Position numbers and translations under genes: made by a program | Notes under the pieces: model-generated | What the model was told of the DNA's origin: nothing | The model's database searches: none | What the model saw: the letters and a program-made list of their open reading frames with translations, nothing else | Part shown: positions 11,807 to 21,060 of the stretch, in pieces | Layout of the letters: every line of letters begins with the position of its first letter | Numbering within the stretch: position 1 is the first letter of the stretch | Assembly: GCF_000014045.1 (NCBI RefSeq) | Contig: NC_008209.1 | Location: forward strand, 705,001 to 769,000 | Direction of reading: 5' to 3' | From: Roseobacter denitrificans OCh 114 | Lineage (GTDB): Bacteria > Pseudomonadota > Alphaproteobacteria > Rhodobacterales > Rhodobacteraceae | Length of the DNA stretch: 64,000 bases

Positions 11807-12463
11807 TCATACGCCAAGTGCCCGGCGTTTGGCGCTGTCGATATGGGCGTGCATGGCAGTCACGGCGGCTTCAGTGTCCCGCGCCAAAAGCGCGTCGACC
11901 ACAGCAAGATGTTCATCCATGACCGACACGGCCAGTTCGGGCAACATTCGCGTATCAGAATTGCGGATCAAGCGGATTTTGATCGCATTGACCCGGTAGA
12001 TGTCAGAAATAATCTGGTTGCCCATGGCATCGACCACCAGATCGTGGAACGCCCAATCCATCTTTTGCGCTTCTGCCAGTAGATCCTCGGGCAAGCCGCC
12101 CACCGCTTGTGCGCGAATGGTGCGGTGATCTGTGGCGATTTGGGCGATTTGCGCCGTGCTGGCTTGCGCACAGAAAAGCGCGATTGCCTCCCCTTCTATC
12201 ATGCGGCGCAGTTGAAAAGCGTTACGCACCAGATCAAGGTCGATGTTCAACACCTGGAGCCCGCGCTTGGGCACAGTCTTGATCAACCCGTCCGCCTCCA
12301 GCCGTGGTATCATCTCTCGGATCGCACCCAAGGGCATGCCTGTCAGTTCCACCAACTCGCGCTGGGAAACGATCTGACCGGGTGCGATGTCCTGCGACAG
12401 AAGTTTTTGGGTAAAGCTGGAATAGGCGTGATCGCGCGCCCGGTTTTCTGAGCTGTTACTCAT
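11807..12463 (-). CDS. GntR-family regulator, FCD (FadR) subfamily
   Basis: 218 residues: an N-terminal winged helix (residues about 8-75, with VSQRELVELTGMPLGAIREMIPRLEADGLI as the recognition region) and a C-terminal all-helical FCD ligand-binding domain containing the metal/ligand residues in FHDLVVDAMGN and MDEHLAVVDALLARD. Start chosen at MSNSSEN because it overlaps the aldolase stop by 8 bp; an upstream in-frame extension lies inside that gene. It most likely senses the TRAP substrate or a breakdown product and controls this locus, with a candidate operator at 13379-13390. Confidence 0.9.
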   Translation of the reverse strand: MSNSSENRARDHAYSSFTQKLLSQDIAPGQIVSQRELVELTGMPLGAIREMIPRLEADGLIKTVPKRGLQVLNIDLDLVRNAFQLRRMIEGEAIALFCAQASTAQIAQIATDHRTIRAQAVGGLPEDLLAEAQKMDWAFHDLVVDAMGNQIISDIYRVNAIKIRLIRNSDTRMLPELAVSVMDEHLAVVDALLARDTEAAVTAMHAHIDSAKRRALGV

Positions 12464-13325
12464 CAGTTTGCGCCGTTTTACAGCGGGACAAAAGAGTGGC
12501 GCGGTCCGGATCGGGCAGCGGCGACAAAGGAGCGCGCAAATTGCCCCACGCGGCATTGCCCGAATGCGCAGCCATCAGTGTCTTTAGCGCAGGAACGACC
12601 GGCCCGGCCACCACTGCATTCACCTCGCGCGACAATGCTGCGTCCTCCTGTCCTGTCGCAAACAGAGTGTTCAACCGGGCGGGGTAAAGGTTGGACATAC
12701 CGCAGATCGACCCCGCTGCCCCAAGCGCAACAGCCCGGTGCAACAGGCGTTCATCCCCGACTAACACCGGCACGTTTCCGTGTTTCAACAAGCGTTCGGT
12801 GTTGTCCCAGTCACCAGAGCTGTCCTTTATTGCGATCACCCGGTCGGGATGCGCGGTGCGCAACCCGATGACCAGATCAAAAGACAACGGAACGTGGGTC
12901 AGTTGCGGAATATGATACAGAATGAACTTGGCCCGTGGATCGGCCTGCGCGAAAACATGTGCATGCCACTCGCGCAGACCTGCATCGCCGGGCGCGGGAA
13001 AGTAAAACGGTGGCAGAAGCAGAAATGTATTGATTCCATACGCGGCGGCCTGATCAATTTGCGCTAGGGCGTCGCCGGTCGATGTTGCGCAAATGCCAGC
13101 AAAAATCTGCTCTGCCGGGATGCCTGCGTTGGTCATGGCGCCAAACACAGCCGGACGTTCGGATAGCGCAATGGATGCGCCTTCGCCAGTGGTGCCGAAC
13201 AGGGTGACGCCGCGCGCGCCGGCGGCCATCACATCCGCAGCATGGCGCGCCATAAGAGCAGTATCAATTGGACCGGCAGCAGTGAACGGCGTCAAAAGTG
13301 CCACTGAAATCCCGATGTCGGCCAT
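12456..13325 (-). CDS. DHDPS/N-acetylneuraminate lyase family aldolase
   Basis: 289 residues, a TIM-barrel class I aldolase. The pyruvate/keto-acid binding motif GTTGEG is at residues 44-49, the catalytic Tyr at 137 (ILYHIP) and the Schiff-base Lys at 167 (IAIKDSSG). Family members cleave or make 2-keto-3-deoxy acids, 4-hydroxy-tetrahydrodipicolinate or sialic acid. The location beside a TRAP transporter, a GntR regulator and a sugar kinase argues for a catabolic keto-acid lyase rather than lysine synthesis. First gene of the minus-strand arm; divergent from the PfkB kinase. Confidence 0.88.
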   Translation of the reverse strand: MADIGISVALLTPFTAAGPIDTALMARHAADVMAAGARGVTLFGTTGEGASIALSERPAVFGAMTNAGIPAEQIFAGICATSTGDALAQIDQAAAYGINTFLLLPPFYFPAPGDAGLREWHAHVFAQADPRAKFILYHIPQLTHVPLSFDLVIGLRTAHPDRVIAIKDSSGDWDNTERLLKHGNVPVLVGDERLLHRAVALGAAGSICGMSNLYPARLNTLFATGQEDAALSREVNAVVAGPVVPALKTLMAAHSGNAAWGNLRAPLSPLPDPDRATLLSRCKTAQTDE

Positions 13326-13378
13326 TTTTCCCCCGTGTAAATACTGATAAGTTCACCAGCTGCGCGTTGACTGTCAAG

Positions 13379-13390
13379 CTAACATGTTAG
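13379..13390. promoter_or_regulatory. 12-bp palindrome CTAACATGTTAG, candidate GntR operator
   Basis: Perfect palindrome in the 98-bp divergent promoter between the aldolase gene and the PfkB kinase gene, positioned to control both directions. FCD-type GntR proteins bind short palindromes of this size. The assignment is inferred from location and symmetry. Confidence 0.5.
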
Positions 13391-13423
13391 ACTGTTGTTG
13401 AAAATAGTCACTTAGGTCTTGCA

Positions 13424-14293
13424 GTGCCCCATATCCTCTGCGCCGGTCTGATTACCGTTGATTTTACATTTGAGACAGATGGTTTCCCAGTCGAGGGAAA
13501 CAAGCACCAGGCGCGGATGTCGCGTATGATGCCCGGCGGTGGTGCGTTGCTGGCAGCCTCTGCGATTGCAAAGCTTGGTGGACGTGTGGATCTAAAAGGC
13601 TGCGTCGGCGATGACGCGTTAGGCGCGCATGTGCGGGAAACCCTTTGCGCACGGGGCATTGGCACGGACCACCTACAAACGATAGCGGGCACGGGTACAG
13701 CGCGATCCGCCGTGATCGTCAGCGATGCCGGTGAGCGCACAATCATCAACCACCGCGCGCAAGCACTGTTTCCTGAAACGCCTGACATCCAATTTGATCA
13801 TGATGCCGCCCTGGTCGATACCCGCTGGCCCGGCGCTGCCGTTCGTATCTTGCGAGCGGCGCGGATGGCCGGAAAATTGGGTGTGATTGATGCCGAAAGC
13901 CCGGTGCGCCTGTGTCACGAAGCTCTGCCATTGGCGAGCCACATCATTTTTTCCGAACAGGGCTTGAGCGATTATGCCGGGGCCTGCGACGCGGCAGCCC
14001 TGTCAGATGTCGCCCATGAACTGGGTGTCTGGGTTGCAGTTACCCGCGGGGCGCGCCCGGTCTTGTGCCATGATGGTGTAACCTTGACGCAGGTCTTGCC
14101 TTGTAAGGTGGATGCTGTGGATACTCTGGGCGCGGGTGACGTGTGGCATGGGGCTTTCACGCTCGCCCTTGCGCGCGGCGAAACTGCGGTTGCGGCGGCA
14201 AAATTTGGTAACGCAGCGGCGGCTGCAAAAGTGACGATGCCCGGGGGTCGTATGCCAGATCAGACAGACGTGGCGGCTTTCCTTGACTGTTGA
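13424..14293 (+). CDS. PfkB-family carbohydrate kinase
   Basis: 289 residues from a GTG start. PfkB signature 1 region PGGGALLAASAIAKLGG (37-53) and the C-terminal signature DTLGAGD at 233-239, whose Asp is the catalytic base, are both present. It phosphorylates a sugar or keto-sugar with ATP. Its divergent position next to the aldolase/TRAP arm suggests that it phosphorylates the imported compound (for example a 2-keto-3-deoxy acid) ahead of cleavage, but the substrate is not identifiable from sequence. The start is supported by alignment of HILCAGLITVDF with the family N-terminus. Confidence 0.87.
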   Translation: MPHILCAGLITVDFTFETDGFPVEGNKHQARMSRMMPGGGALLAASAIAKLGGRVDLKGCVGDDALGAHVRETLCARGIGTDHLQTIAGTGTARSAVIVSDAGERTIINHRAQALFPETPDIQFDHDAALVDTRWPGAAVRILRAARMAGKLGVIDAESPVRLCHEALPLASHIIFSEQGLSDYAGACDAAALSDVAHELGVWVAVTRGARPVLCHDGVTLTQVLPCKVDAVDTLGAGDVWHGAFTLALARGETAVAAAKFGNAAAAAKVTMPGGRMPDQTDVAAFLDC

Positions 14294-14640
14294 TCTGAGG
14301 TGTCGGCGGCTGTGCTCACGCCAACTTGGTGCCGCATCGCGTTCATAGCGGTGCGGATGATTTTTAAATCGCATGCGGACAGGATGACGGCGGTCCTCGA
14401 TCCTGATGGCATTGTCTATCTGCAAGGCAGTGATCCGCGTGTTCAGAACCGGCATATAACTTTCCGACAGGGTGCTAAGGTCAAACCCACAGCTGGCTGG
14501 CCCGCCGCCTCACAAAGCTACACGGGCGCCATGAGTGATGTCTTGCCATCTGTCGTAATCTGCCAGAGCGGTATTGCCAAGTTGCGAGCGTTTCGAAGAC
14601 GGCTACAGGTGGCAAGTTAACATTCCATCCCGCCCGCCGC
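14294..14640. other. non-coding stretch before IS6 remnant
   Basis: No gene seen. A segment near 14571 (GGTATTGCCAAGTTG) is weakly similar to IS6-family terminal inverted repeats and could be the left end of the relic that follows; this is only suggestive. Confidence 0.35.
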
Positions 14641-14649
14641 GCCTGAAGG

Positions 14650-14935
14650 GTTTTTGCTCCCTTCGTGAGGTCATTGCCTACGCGGTCTGGGCATACCATC
14701 GGTTTGCTTTGAGTAGTGCAGTCAAAGACATTTGCGCGGAACGGCATATCATCGTGAGCCGGAAACCATTCCACTCTGCGTCAATTGATTTGGCGCAGAT
14801 TTTACCGCCTGCATCCGGCGCGTCCGCCCCAAGCCGAACGACAAATGGCACGTGGACGCGACTTACATCCGGGTCGGCGGGAAATGGCGATATCCATGGC
14901 GGGTGGGCGTCGCGTGGTAGAAAATTCATAGTCGT
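14650..14935 (+). pseudogene. IS6-family transposase remnant (N-terminal half)
   Basis: In one frame REVIAYAVWAYHRFALS...ICAERHIIVS matches the IS6 N-terminal helix-turn-helix region. After a frameshift near 14780-14790 another frame reads RRVRPKPNDKWHVDATYIR and then GGKWRYPWR, the segment around the first catalytic Asp (DDE). The transposase then stops and the second Asp and Glu regions are missing. It lies 100 bp upstream of the TPP riboswitch. Confidence 0.75.
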
Positions 14936-15044
14936 GACCAATTTTCTTTTCCGAAGCCCAATTTCGTAAACATTCAGAACAATCCTCGCGAGGTCATTTA
15001 TCCGTTTGACGCTTCTGCGCGATCAATTTAGAGGTGCACTCATA

Positions 15045-15134
15045 TCTGTTGGGGTGCCCATAACCGGGCTGAGATGCACAAGCTGCAAACCCATTGAACC
15101 TGAACCGGTTAGGACCGGCGGAGGGAACAGCTTG
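15045..15134 (+). promoter_or_regulatory. TPP riboswitch
   Basis: All conserved blocks of the thiamine pyrophosphate aptamer are present: GGGGTGCC (15051), GGGCTGAGAT (15067), ACCCATTGAACCTGA (15089), GGTTAGGACCGGCGGAGGGAA (about 15108-15127). The AGGGAACAG strand can pair with CTGCTCCCTT near 15158-15167, a plausible expression platform. It lies upstream of the thiD start and should switch off the thiamine operon when TPP is plentiful. Confidence 0.96.
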
Positions 15135-15199
15135 CGGAACTCGCATCCGTTTTGTCCTGCTCCCTTCAGCTTCCTGACCCCTAAACCGAGGGCTACGAC

Positions 15200-15979
15200 A
15201 TGGTAGCAAGGGCGTTAACGATTGCTGGTTCCGACTCTGGTGGCGGGGCTGGTATTCAGGCCGACCTCAAGGCTTTTTCGGCTATGGGGGTTTATGCCGC
15301 CTCCGTTGTGACGGCGGTTACCGCACAGAACACCACAGCCGTTACAGCCATTCATCCTATCCCGGACGGGGTCGTCGCTGCGCAGATCAAAGCCGTTCTG
15401 AATGATATCGATATAGACGCGATCAAGATCGGGATGCTGGGCACACCGTCGCTGATCGCAGCCGTAGCGGATGCGCTGGCCGGCTATGATGGGCCGGTTG
15501 TGCTTGATCCTGTGATGGTTGCTAAATCAGGTGATACGCTGCTGGCCGATCATGCGATAAATGCGCTGAAATCTTCACTTTTCGGACGCGCGACCCTGCT
15601 GACACCTAACCTGCCTGAAGCGGCGAAACTGGTTGGCGCGGGCAGCACGCAGTCGCAGGCGGCCGCCCTTCTGGAGCATGGCGTCGGTGCAGTTCTGATG
15701 AAAGGCGGACATGCAGACGGAGAGACCTGCACCGACCATCTTGTCTCGCAAACAGGAACGCAAGAGTTTTCGGCCCCACGGGTGAATACACCTAACACCC
15801 ACGGCACGGGATGTTCCTATTCCTCTGCGATCGCGGCGGGTCTCGCGCAGGGTATGGCGTTGAGCGATGCGGTATCGCGTGCGCACAGGTGGCTACATCA
15901 AGCGATTTTGCATGCCGATGACTTGCACGTCGGGCAGGGCCATGGGCCCGTTCATCACTTTCACGCGTTTTGGAAATGA
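15200..15979 (+). CDS. thiD: hydroxymethylpyrimidine/phosphomethylpyrimidine kinase
   Basis: 259 residues. ThiD phosphorylates HMP and then HMP-P to HMP-PP, the pyrimidine half of thiamine. N-terminal AGSDSGGGAGIQADLK (8-23), the GxxKIGMLG region near 75, and the C-terminal NTHGTGCSYSSAIAA (anion hole, about 198-212) are classic. First gene of the riboswitch-controlled operon; its stop overlaps thiO (ATGA). Confidence 0.95.
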   Translation: MVARALTIAGSDSGGGAGIQADLKAFSAMGVYAASVVTAVTAQNTTAVTAIHPIPDGVVAAQIKAVLNDIDIDAIKIGMLGTPSLIAAVADALAGYDGPVVLDPVMVAKSGDTLLADHAINALKSSLFGRATLLTPNLPEAAKLVGAGSTQSQAAALLEHGVGAVLMKGGHADGETCTDHLVSQTGTQEFSAPRVNTPNTHGTGCSYSSAIAAGLAQGMALSDAVSRAHRWLHQAILHADDLHVGQGHGPVHHFHAFWK

Positions 15980-16956
15980 GCGGCCCATTCACCATTCTGG
16001 GTGGCGGCGTTTGCGGGTTGGCAGTGGCGGCAGAATTGTCGTCACGCGGCGCGCAGGTCACACTCATTGATCCCAAGGGCGCGCCCGGCGATCATGCCTG
16101 TTCTTGGTGGGCCGGCGGCATGCTGGCGCCCGATTGTGAAGGCGTGAGTGCTGAGCCCGAGATCATGCGTCAAGGCCGCAAAGCGGCAGGGTGGTGGGAA
16201 AGCCAAGGCGGGATTGTAAATCACAAGGGCACGCTCGTTGTTGCGCTTAATCGCGATCAAAGCGATCTGGCAACTTTTGCGCGCCGTGCGCCGACCGCGA
16301 CATCGCTGACAAAAACGCAGATCGCCGAGTACGAGCCGCTTTTGGCGGAACGTTTTTCCAAGGCGCTGTTCTTGGCAGATGAGGGACATCTTGACCCTCG
16401 TGCAACACTGACCGGATTGCATGCGCGGCTGGAGCAAAGAGGCGTGGGCTTTGGCGGCAATACCAACGGTCAGGTAATCGACTGCCGCGGGTTTGCTGCG
16501 CGCGATACCCTCACGGATTTGCGCGGCGTGAAGGGCGAGATGCTTGTGGTCCGCTGCCCCGATGCGACGCTGTCGCGCCCCGTGCGGCTGCTTCACCCGC
16601 GATTTCCACTGTATATCGTGCCGCGTGGCGACAATGTCTTCATGTTGGGTGCGACCCAGATCGAAACCGGCGAACGCGGGCGCGCGACGCTGCGGTCTGT
16701 TATGGAATTGATGAATGCGGCCTACGCCCTGCACCCCGCTTTTGGTGAGGCAGAGCTGTTGGAAATTGGCGTGGATGCACGCCCTGCCTTTCCAGACAAC
16801 CAACCGCGCATCCGGCGGATTGGTGATGTGATTTATGTAAACGGTCTGTTTCGGCACGGATTTCTGCTTGCACCTGCACTAGCGCAGATGACGGCGGACC
16901 TGTTGCAAAAGGGCAAGATACCGGAGGTTTGGTATGAAGATCATCGTGAACGGTGA
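15976..16956 (+). CDS. thiO: glycine oxidase ThiO
   Basis: 326 residues, an FAD-dependent amine oxidase of the DAO fold that converts glycine to the dehydroglycine used for the thiazole ring. The dinucleotide-binding start ILGGGVCGLAVAAELSSRG is at residues 6-24. The C-terminal part has IVPRGDNVFMLGATQ and NGLFRHGFLLAPALA, typical of ThiO. The ATG chosen overlaps the thiD stop. It overlaps thiS by 23 bp. Confidence 0.92.
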   Translation: MSGPFTILGGGVCGLAVAAELSSRGAQVTLIDPKGAPGDHACSWWAGGMLAPDCEGVSAEPEIMRQGRKAAGWWESQGGIVNHKGTLVVALNRDQSDLATFARRAPTATSLTKTQIAEYEPLLAERFSKALFLADEGHLDPRATLTGLHARLEQRGVGFGGNTNGQVIDCRGFAARDTLTDLRGVKGEMLVVRCPDATLSRPVRLLHPRFPLYIVPRGDNVFMLGATQIETGERGRATLRSVMELMNAAYALHPAFGEAELLEIGVDARPAFPDNQPRIRRIGDVIYVNGLFRHGFLLAPALAQMTADLLQKGKIPEVWYEDHRER

Positions 16957-17131
16957 AGCACTTGAGACAGGCGCGCCCACACTGGCCGCGCTCTTGGAAG
17001 AGCTTGGGAAGGCTGAGGCCAAGGTGGCCACCTCGCTGAACGAGACATTCGTGTCCAGGCATCAGCGCGCCGAGAATTCTTTGCAAGAGGGGGATCGCGT
17101 CGAAATCGTGGCCCCGCGACAAGGAGGATAG
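16934..17131 (+). CDS. thiS: thiamine sulfur carrier protein ThiS
   Basis: 65 residues, ubiquitin-like fold, ending in the required diglycine (RQGG), which is adenylated and thiocarboxylated by ThiF. The segment [15 protein letters not shown] and [10 protein letters not shown] are typical. One base separates it from thiG. Confidence 0.94.
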   Translation: MKIIVNGEALETGAPTLAALLEELGKAEAKVATSLNETFVSRHQRAENSLQEGDRVEIVAPRQGG

Positions 17132-17132
17132 A

Positions 17133-17903
17133 ATGCCCATTTTTTACGGCACAGAAGTGACATCCCGGCTGATGCTGGGCACCGCGCAATACCCGTCGCC
17201 CGCAATTTTGGCGGATGCTTTTCGCCGCTCGGACGCAGGGATTGCCACGGTTTCAGTGCGGCGCGAGGCGGGTGGTGATCAGGCGGGGCAGGATTTCTGG
17301 GGGTTGATCCGGGATCTGGGTGTCGCCGTGCTTCCCAACACCGCAGGCTGTTATTCGGTGCGCGAGGCCGTGACCACTGCCCAGATGGCGCGCGAGTTGT
17401 TCGACACCAACTGGATCAAGCTCGAGGTCATCGGCCACACCGATACATTGCAACCTGATCCCTTCGGGCTCGTCGAAGCAGCCGCACAACTGGCCGAGGA
17501 CGGGTTTGAGGTGTTCCCTTATTGCACCGAAGACTTGGTGCTGTGCGAGCGGCTGGTCGAGGTCGGTTGCAAGGTTTTGATGCCATGGGGCGCACCCATC
17601 GGCACCGGCTTGGGGCTGAACAACATCTACGGTCTGCGCAGCTTGCGTGCGCATTTTCCCGATACGCCACTGGTCGTGGATGCAGGTCTTGGATTGCCCT
17701 CCCATGCGACGCAAGCGATGGAGTTGGGGTATGACGCGGTTCTGTTGAACACAGCCGTTTCAAAAGCGGGCGATCCGGCGGCGATGGCGCACGCCTTTGC
17801 TTTGGCGGTCGAAGCCGGCGCGCTGGCCGCCGGTGCCGATCCCATGGATGCACGCGACATGGCGGCGCCTTCCACGCCCGTCTTCGGAAAGGCCATGCTA
17901 TGA
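17133..17903 (+). CDS. thiG: thiazole synthase ThiG
   Basis: 256 residues, TIM barrel. It condenses deoxyxylulose 5-phosphate, dehydroglycine and ThiS thiocarboxylate to the thiazole phosphate. The Schiff-base lysine lies in WIKLEVIG (about 95), and the phosphate-binding [20 protein letters not shown] (about 185-204) and [13 protein letters not shown] follow. The N-terminus lacks a signal peptide, as expected. It overlaps thiE by 4 bp. Confidence 0.95.
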   Translation: MPIFYGTEVTSRLMLGTAQYPSPAILADAFRRSDAGIATVSVRREAGGDQAGQDFWGLIRDLGVAVLPNTAGCYSVREAVTTAQMARELFDTNWIKLEVIGHTDTLQPDPFGLVEAAAQLAEDGFEVFPYCTEDLVLCERLVEVGCKVLMPWGAPIGTGLGLNNIYGLRSLRAHFPDTPLVVDAGLGLPSHATQAMELGYDAVLLNTAVSKAGDPAAMAHAFALAVEAGALAAGADPMDARDMAAPSTPVFGKAML

Positions 17904-18496
17904 CGCTGCCCCGCTTTTACCCGATCTTTGACGATGTGGCCTGGCTGCGGCGCATGCTGCCCTTGGGGGTGAAGTTCGTGCAGCTGCGCATCAAAGACCA
18001 GCCGCAAGATGTGCTGCGCGCCCAACTGACCGAAGGCCGCGATTTGTGCCGTGCCCATGGCGCACTGCTGGTGGTCAATGACCATTGGCAACTGGCCATT
18101 GATCTGGGCTGTGACTGGGTGCATTTGGGTCAGGAAGACCTTGATGCGGCGGATGTGGCGGCGATCCGTTCCGCCGGACTGAAGCTTGGGATTTCGACCC
18201 ATGACAAAGCCGAACTGGTACGCGCGCTGGCGTTGAAACCAGACTATGTTGCATTGGGGCCGATCTATCCAACGATCCTGAAAAAGATGAAATGGCACCA
18301 GCAGGGCGTTGAGAAGCTCAGCGAATGGAAAGACCGTGTGGGCGACATCCCTCTTGTCGCCATCGGCGGGATGAGCACGGACCGCGCAGCGGCGGCATTT
18401 GATGCCGGCGCGGATGTTGTCTCGGCCGTTACGGACATTGCGCTGCACGACGATCCGGAGAGCCGCGTCAGGGAATGGCTGGAGGTCTGCGGATGA
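17900..18496 (+). CDS. thiE: thiamine-phosphate synthase ThiE
   Basis: 198 residues. ThiE joins HMP-PP and thiazole phosphate to thiamine phosphate. Substrate motifs: [10 protein letters not shown] near 28-37, [22 protein letters not shown] near 55-78, GISTH near 97, GPIYPT near 117, and the phosphate loop [18 protein letters not shown]. Slightly short for the family but complete. The stop overlaps thiF (ATGA). Confidence 0.94.
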   Translation: MTLPRFYPIFDDVAWLRRMLPLGVKFVQLRIKDQPQDVLRAQLTEGRDLCRAHGALLVVNDHWQLAIDLGCDWVHLGQEDLDAADVAAIRSAGLKLGISTHDKAELVRALALKPDYVALGPIYPTILKKMKWHQQGVEKLSEWKDRVGDIPLVAIGGMSTDRAAAAFDAGADVVSAVTDIALHDDPESRVREWLEVCG

Positions 18497-19449
18497 GCCG
18501 CTATGCCCGCCAGACTGCGGTATTGGGACAGGCCGCGCAGGATAAGCTGGCCGGGTCCTCTGTCCTTGTGATCGGTGGCGGCGGTTTGGCCGCCCCCGTG
18601 ATGCAATACCTCGTCGGTGCCGGTGTCGGCCAAATCCGAATTGCGGATGCAGATGTCATAAGCCTGTCCAACCTGCACCGCCAAACGCTGTTTCGCGAGG
18701 CTGATATCGGCTTGCCAAAAGTCGATGTGATCGCAAAGGCGATGGCTGCGTTAAATCCTGACACGCGCATTGAACCCATTCGCCAGCGCGTCGACCCGGC
18801 CAATATTGCAGCCCTTTGCGAGGGCATGACACTGACCCTGGACTGTGCAGACAGTTTCGCGGTCAGCTATATCGCGTCTGATTATTGTCTTGGGGCAGGT
18901 CAGCCCCTTGTCAGCGCCAGCGTAGTGGGGCGCGACGGTTATGTCGGCGGCTTTTGTGGCGGCAAACCGGGGTTGCGTGCGGTTTTTCCCGATCTGCCGG
19001 ATCAGCTTGGCTCTTGTGATACAGACGGTGTACTGGGGCCAAGTGTCGGTGTGATCGGCAGCCTTCAGGCGCAGATGGCGATCGCAGTCCTGACGGGCGA
19101 TCTGCACGTCTTGGGGCAGCTTGTAACCTTTGACGCGGGCGGGATGCGGTTTGGGGGCTTCCGCTTTGACACGGCATCAGACCCTGCGCCCAATCCCGCC
19201 TTTATCGCCCCGCGCGACATCGCCGCGACTGATTTTCTGATCGACCTGCGCGCGAAAGATGAAAAGGGGCCAATCCTACCGCAGGCAACGCGCCATGCCG
19301 TGTCCGATCTTGGGCCACATGGCCCCACACCTGACGCAAACCAACGTGCCGTTCTGGCCTGCCGTTCTGGCCTGCGTGCCTGGCAGGCGGCGGACCGGCT
19401 TTCACAACACTGGCAGGGCGAGATCAAACTTCTCGCTCTCGGAGAATAA
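18493..19449 (+). CDS. thiF: ThiF-type adenylyltransferase with C-terminal rhodanese domain
   Basis: 318 residues. ThiF adenylates the C-terminus of ThiS and helps load sulfur. The ATP-binding region [21 protein letters not shown] (about 25-45), the [12 protein letters not shown] motif and [16 protein letters not shown] are typical of the MoeB/ThiF family. The two CxxC zinc motifs usual in MoeB are not seen. The last 80 residues form a rhodanese-like domain with the loop [13 protein letters not shown], whose Cys could carry the persulfide sulfur. The start is the ATG that overlaps the thiE stop. Confidence 0.88.
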   Translation: MSRYARQTAVLGQAAQDKLAGSSVLVIGGGGLAAPVMQYLVGAGVGQIRIADADVISLSNLHRQTLFREADIGLPKVDVIAKAMAALNPDTRIEPIRQRVDPANIAALCEGMTLTLDCADSFAVSYIASDYCLGAGQPLVSASVVGRDGYVGGFCGGKPGLRAVFPDLPDQLGSCDTDGVLGPSVGVIGSLQAQMAIAVLTGDLHVLGQLVTFDAGGMRFGGFRFDTASDPAPNPAFIAPRDIAATDFLIDLRAKDEKGPILPQATRHAVSDLGPHGPTPDANQRAVLACRSGLRAWQAADRLSQHWQGEIKLLALGE

Positions 19450-19459
19450 GGAAACCCCC

Positions 19460-20395
19460 ATGAAATACATCATCACCGCAGCGGCGCTATGTGTCGCGAC
19501 ACCAGCCTTCGCTCAAGACAAGATGACCCTGCTGCTGGATTGGTTCATAAACCCCGATCACGGTCCGATCATCGTGGCCGAAGAACTGGGCTATTTCGCT
19601 GATCAAGGCCTTGAGGTCGAGATCATACCCCCCGCTGATCCATCTGCCCCGCCGAAACTCGTGGCGGCTGGCCAAGGCGACATCGCCGTCAGCTATCAAC
19701 CGAGCCAACATCTGCACGTTGCCGAAGGTCTGCCGCTGATCCGTGTGGGCACCTTGGTGGCAACGCCGCTCAACTGCTTGTTGGTTCTGAAAGACGGCCC
19801 CATCACAGAGATCAGCCAGCTCAAGGGCCGCAGGATCGGCTTTTCCGTGGCGGGCGTCGAAGAGGCGGTTCTAAGCGCGATGCTGGGTCGCCATGGTGTC
19901 GCGCTGGACGATGTCGAGATGGTCAATGTGAACTTCTCGCTCAGCCCGTCGTTGATGTCGGGTCAGGTTGATGCAGTCATCGGAGCCTACCGCAATTTTG
20001 AGCTGAATCAGATGGAAATCGAGGGCGTTGAGGGACGCTGTTTTTACGTCGAGGAAGAGGGCGTGCCGACCTATGACGAATTGATCTACGTGGCGAATCC
20101 CGACCGGATGGATACCGATCAGGTCCGCCGCTTTTTGCGTGCGACGGAACTGGCAACACAATATATCGTCAACAACCCGCAGGCATCATGGGAGCTGTTC
20201 AAAGGCTACGCGCCCGAGCTGGACGACGAACTGAACGCAAGGGCGTGGGTTGATACGCTGCCCCGTTTTGCCTTGCGCCCTGAAGCGCTGGATGAAGGGC
20301 GCTACACACGGTTCGAAGCGTTTCTTGCCGAGAGTGGTCTGGTTGAAGGCACGCGCCCTGTCTCGGCCCTTGCCGTCGATCTGGGGGCAGAATGA
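19460..20395 (+). CDS. thiY: thiamine-precursor ABC transporter, substrate-binding protein ThiY
   Basis: 311 residues of the NMT1/THI5-like periplasmic protein family that binds formylaminopyrimidine or HMP. A signal peptide of about 20 residues ends AFA|QDK. The mature start reads LLLDWFINPDHGPIIVAEELGYF, and the DIAVSYQP and GFSVAGVEEAV segments line the ligand cleft. The GAYRNFELNQ motif is typical. Encoded within the riboswitch operon ahead of the ATPase and permease; the stop overlaps tenA. Confidence 0.9.
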   Translation: MKYIITAAALCVATPAFAQDKMTLLLDWFINPDHGPIIVAEELGYFADQGLEVEIIPPADPSAPPKLVAAGQGDIAVSYQPSQHLHVAEGLPLIRVGTLVATPLNCLLVLKDGPITEISQLKGRRIGFSVAGVEEAVLSAMLGRHGVALDDVEMVNVNFSLSPSLMSGQVDAVIGAYRNFELNQMEIEGVEGRCFYVEEEGVPTYDELIYVANPDRMDTDQVRRFLRATELATQYIVNNPQASWELFKGYAPELDDELNARAWVDTLPRFALRPEALDEGRYTRFEAFLAESGLVEGTRPVSALAVDLGAE

Positions 20396-21060
20396 CCTAC
20401 GGTAAAACCTTCGCGGCCTTGCGGGATAACACGCCTGTCTGGCCCGCCTATACCCGTCATGCATTTGTGCAGGGCTTGGGCGACGGTACGCTGCCTCACG
20501 CCGCCTTCCTGCATTATCTGAAACAGGATTACGTCTTTCTGATCCACTTTTCGCGCGCTTGGGCTCTGGCGGTGACCAAGGCGGATACGGTCGCGGAAAT
20601 GCGTTTGGCCGCTGGTACGGTGAACGGGTTGATCAATGAGGAACTCGCCCTGCATATCAAAATCTGCGCAGAGGCCGGGATTGATGAGGAGACGCTGTTT
20701 GCCACGCAGGAACGGCAGGAAAATCTGGCATACACCCGCTATGTGTTGGATGCGGGCCATTCCGGCGATCTGTTGGACTTGCTGGCGGCCTTGGCCCCTT
20801 GTGTCATGGGCTACGGTGAAATCGGCACGCATTTGGCCGCCACCAAGACGTCGGACACCTACGCCGACTGGATCAACACCTATGCCAGTGCCGAGTATCA
20901 GCAGGTTTGCCACGATGTGGGCGAGCTGATGGATGGGGCAGTCGCGCAACGCATCGGAAATGATCCGGCAACCAGCCCCCGTTGGGCAAGTCTTCAGGCG
21001 CGGTTCGCGATGGCGACACAGCTGGAGGTCGGGTTTTGGGATATGGGACTTGATCCGTGA
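20392..21060 (+). CDS. tenA: thiaminase II / aminopyrimidine aminohydrolase, TenA_C type
   Basis: 222 residues, all-helical TenA fold. It hydrolyses aminopyrimidines from degraded thiamine to HMP for salvage. The active-site cysteine is visible as C137 in LAPCVMGYGEIG, with the upstream acid residues in INEELALH (81-88) and the DY at 46-47 also present. This defines the TenA_C branch. Placed between thiY and thiZ with 4-bp overlaps both sides. Confidence 0.92.
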   Translation: MTYGKTFAALRDNTPVWPAYTRHAFVQGLGDGTLPHAAFLHYLKQDYVFLIHFSRAWALAVTKADTVAEMRLAAGTVNGLINEELALHIKICAEAGIDEETLFATQERQENLAYTRYVLDAGHSGDLLDLLAALAPCVMGYGEIGTHLAATKTSDTYADWINTYASAEYQQVCHDVGELMDGAVAQRIGNDPATSPRWASLQARFAMATQLEVGFWDMGLDP

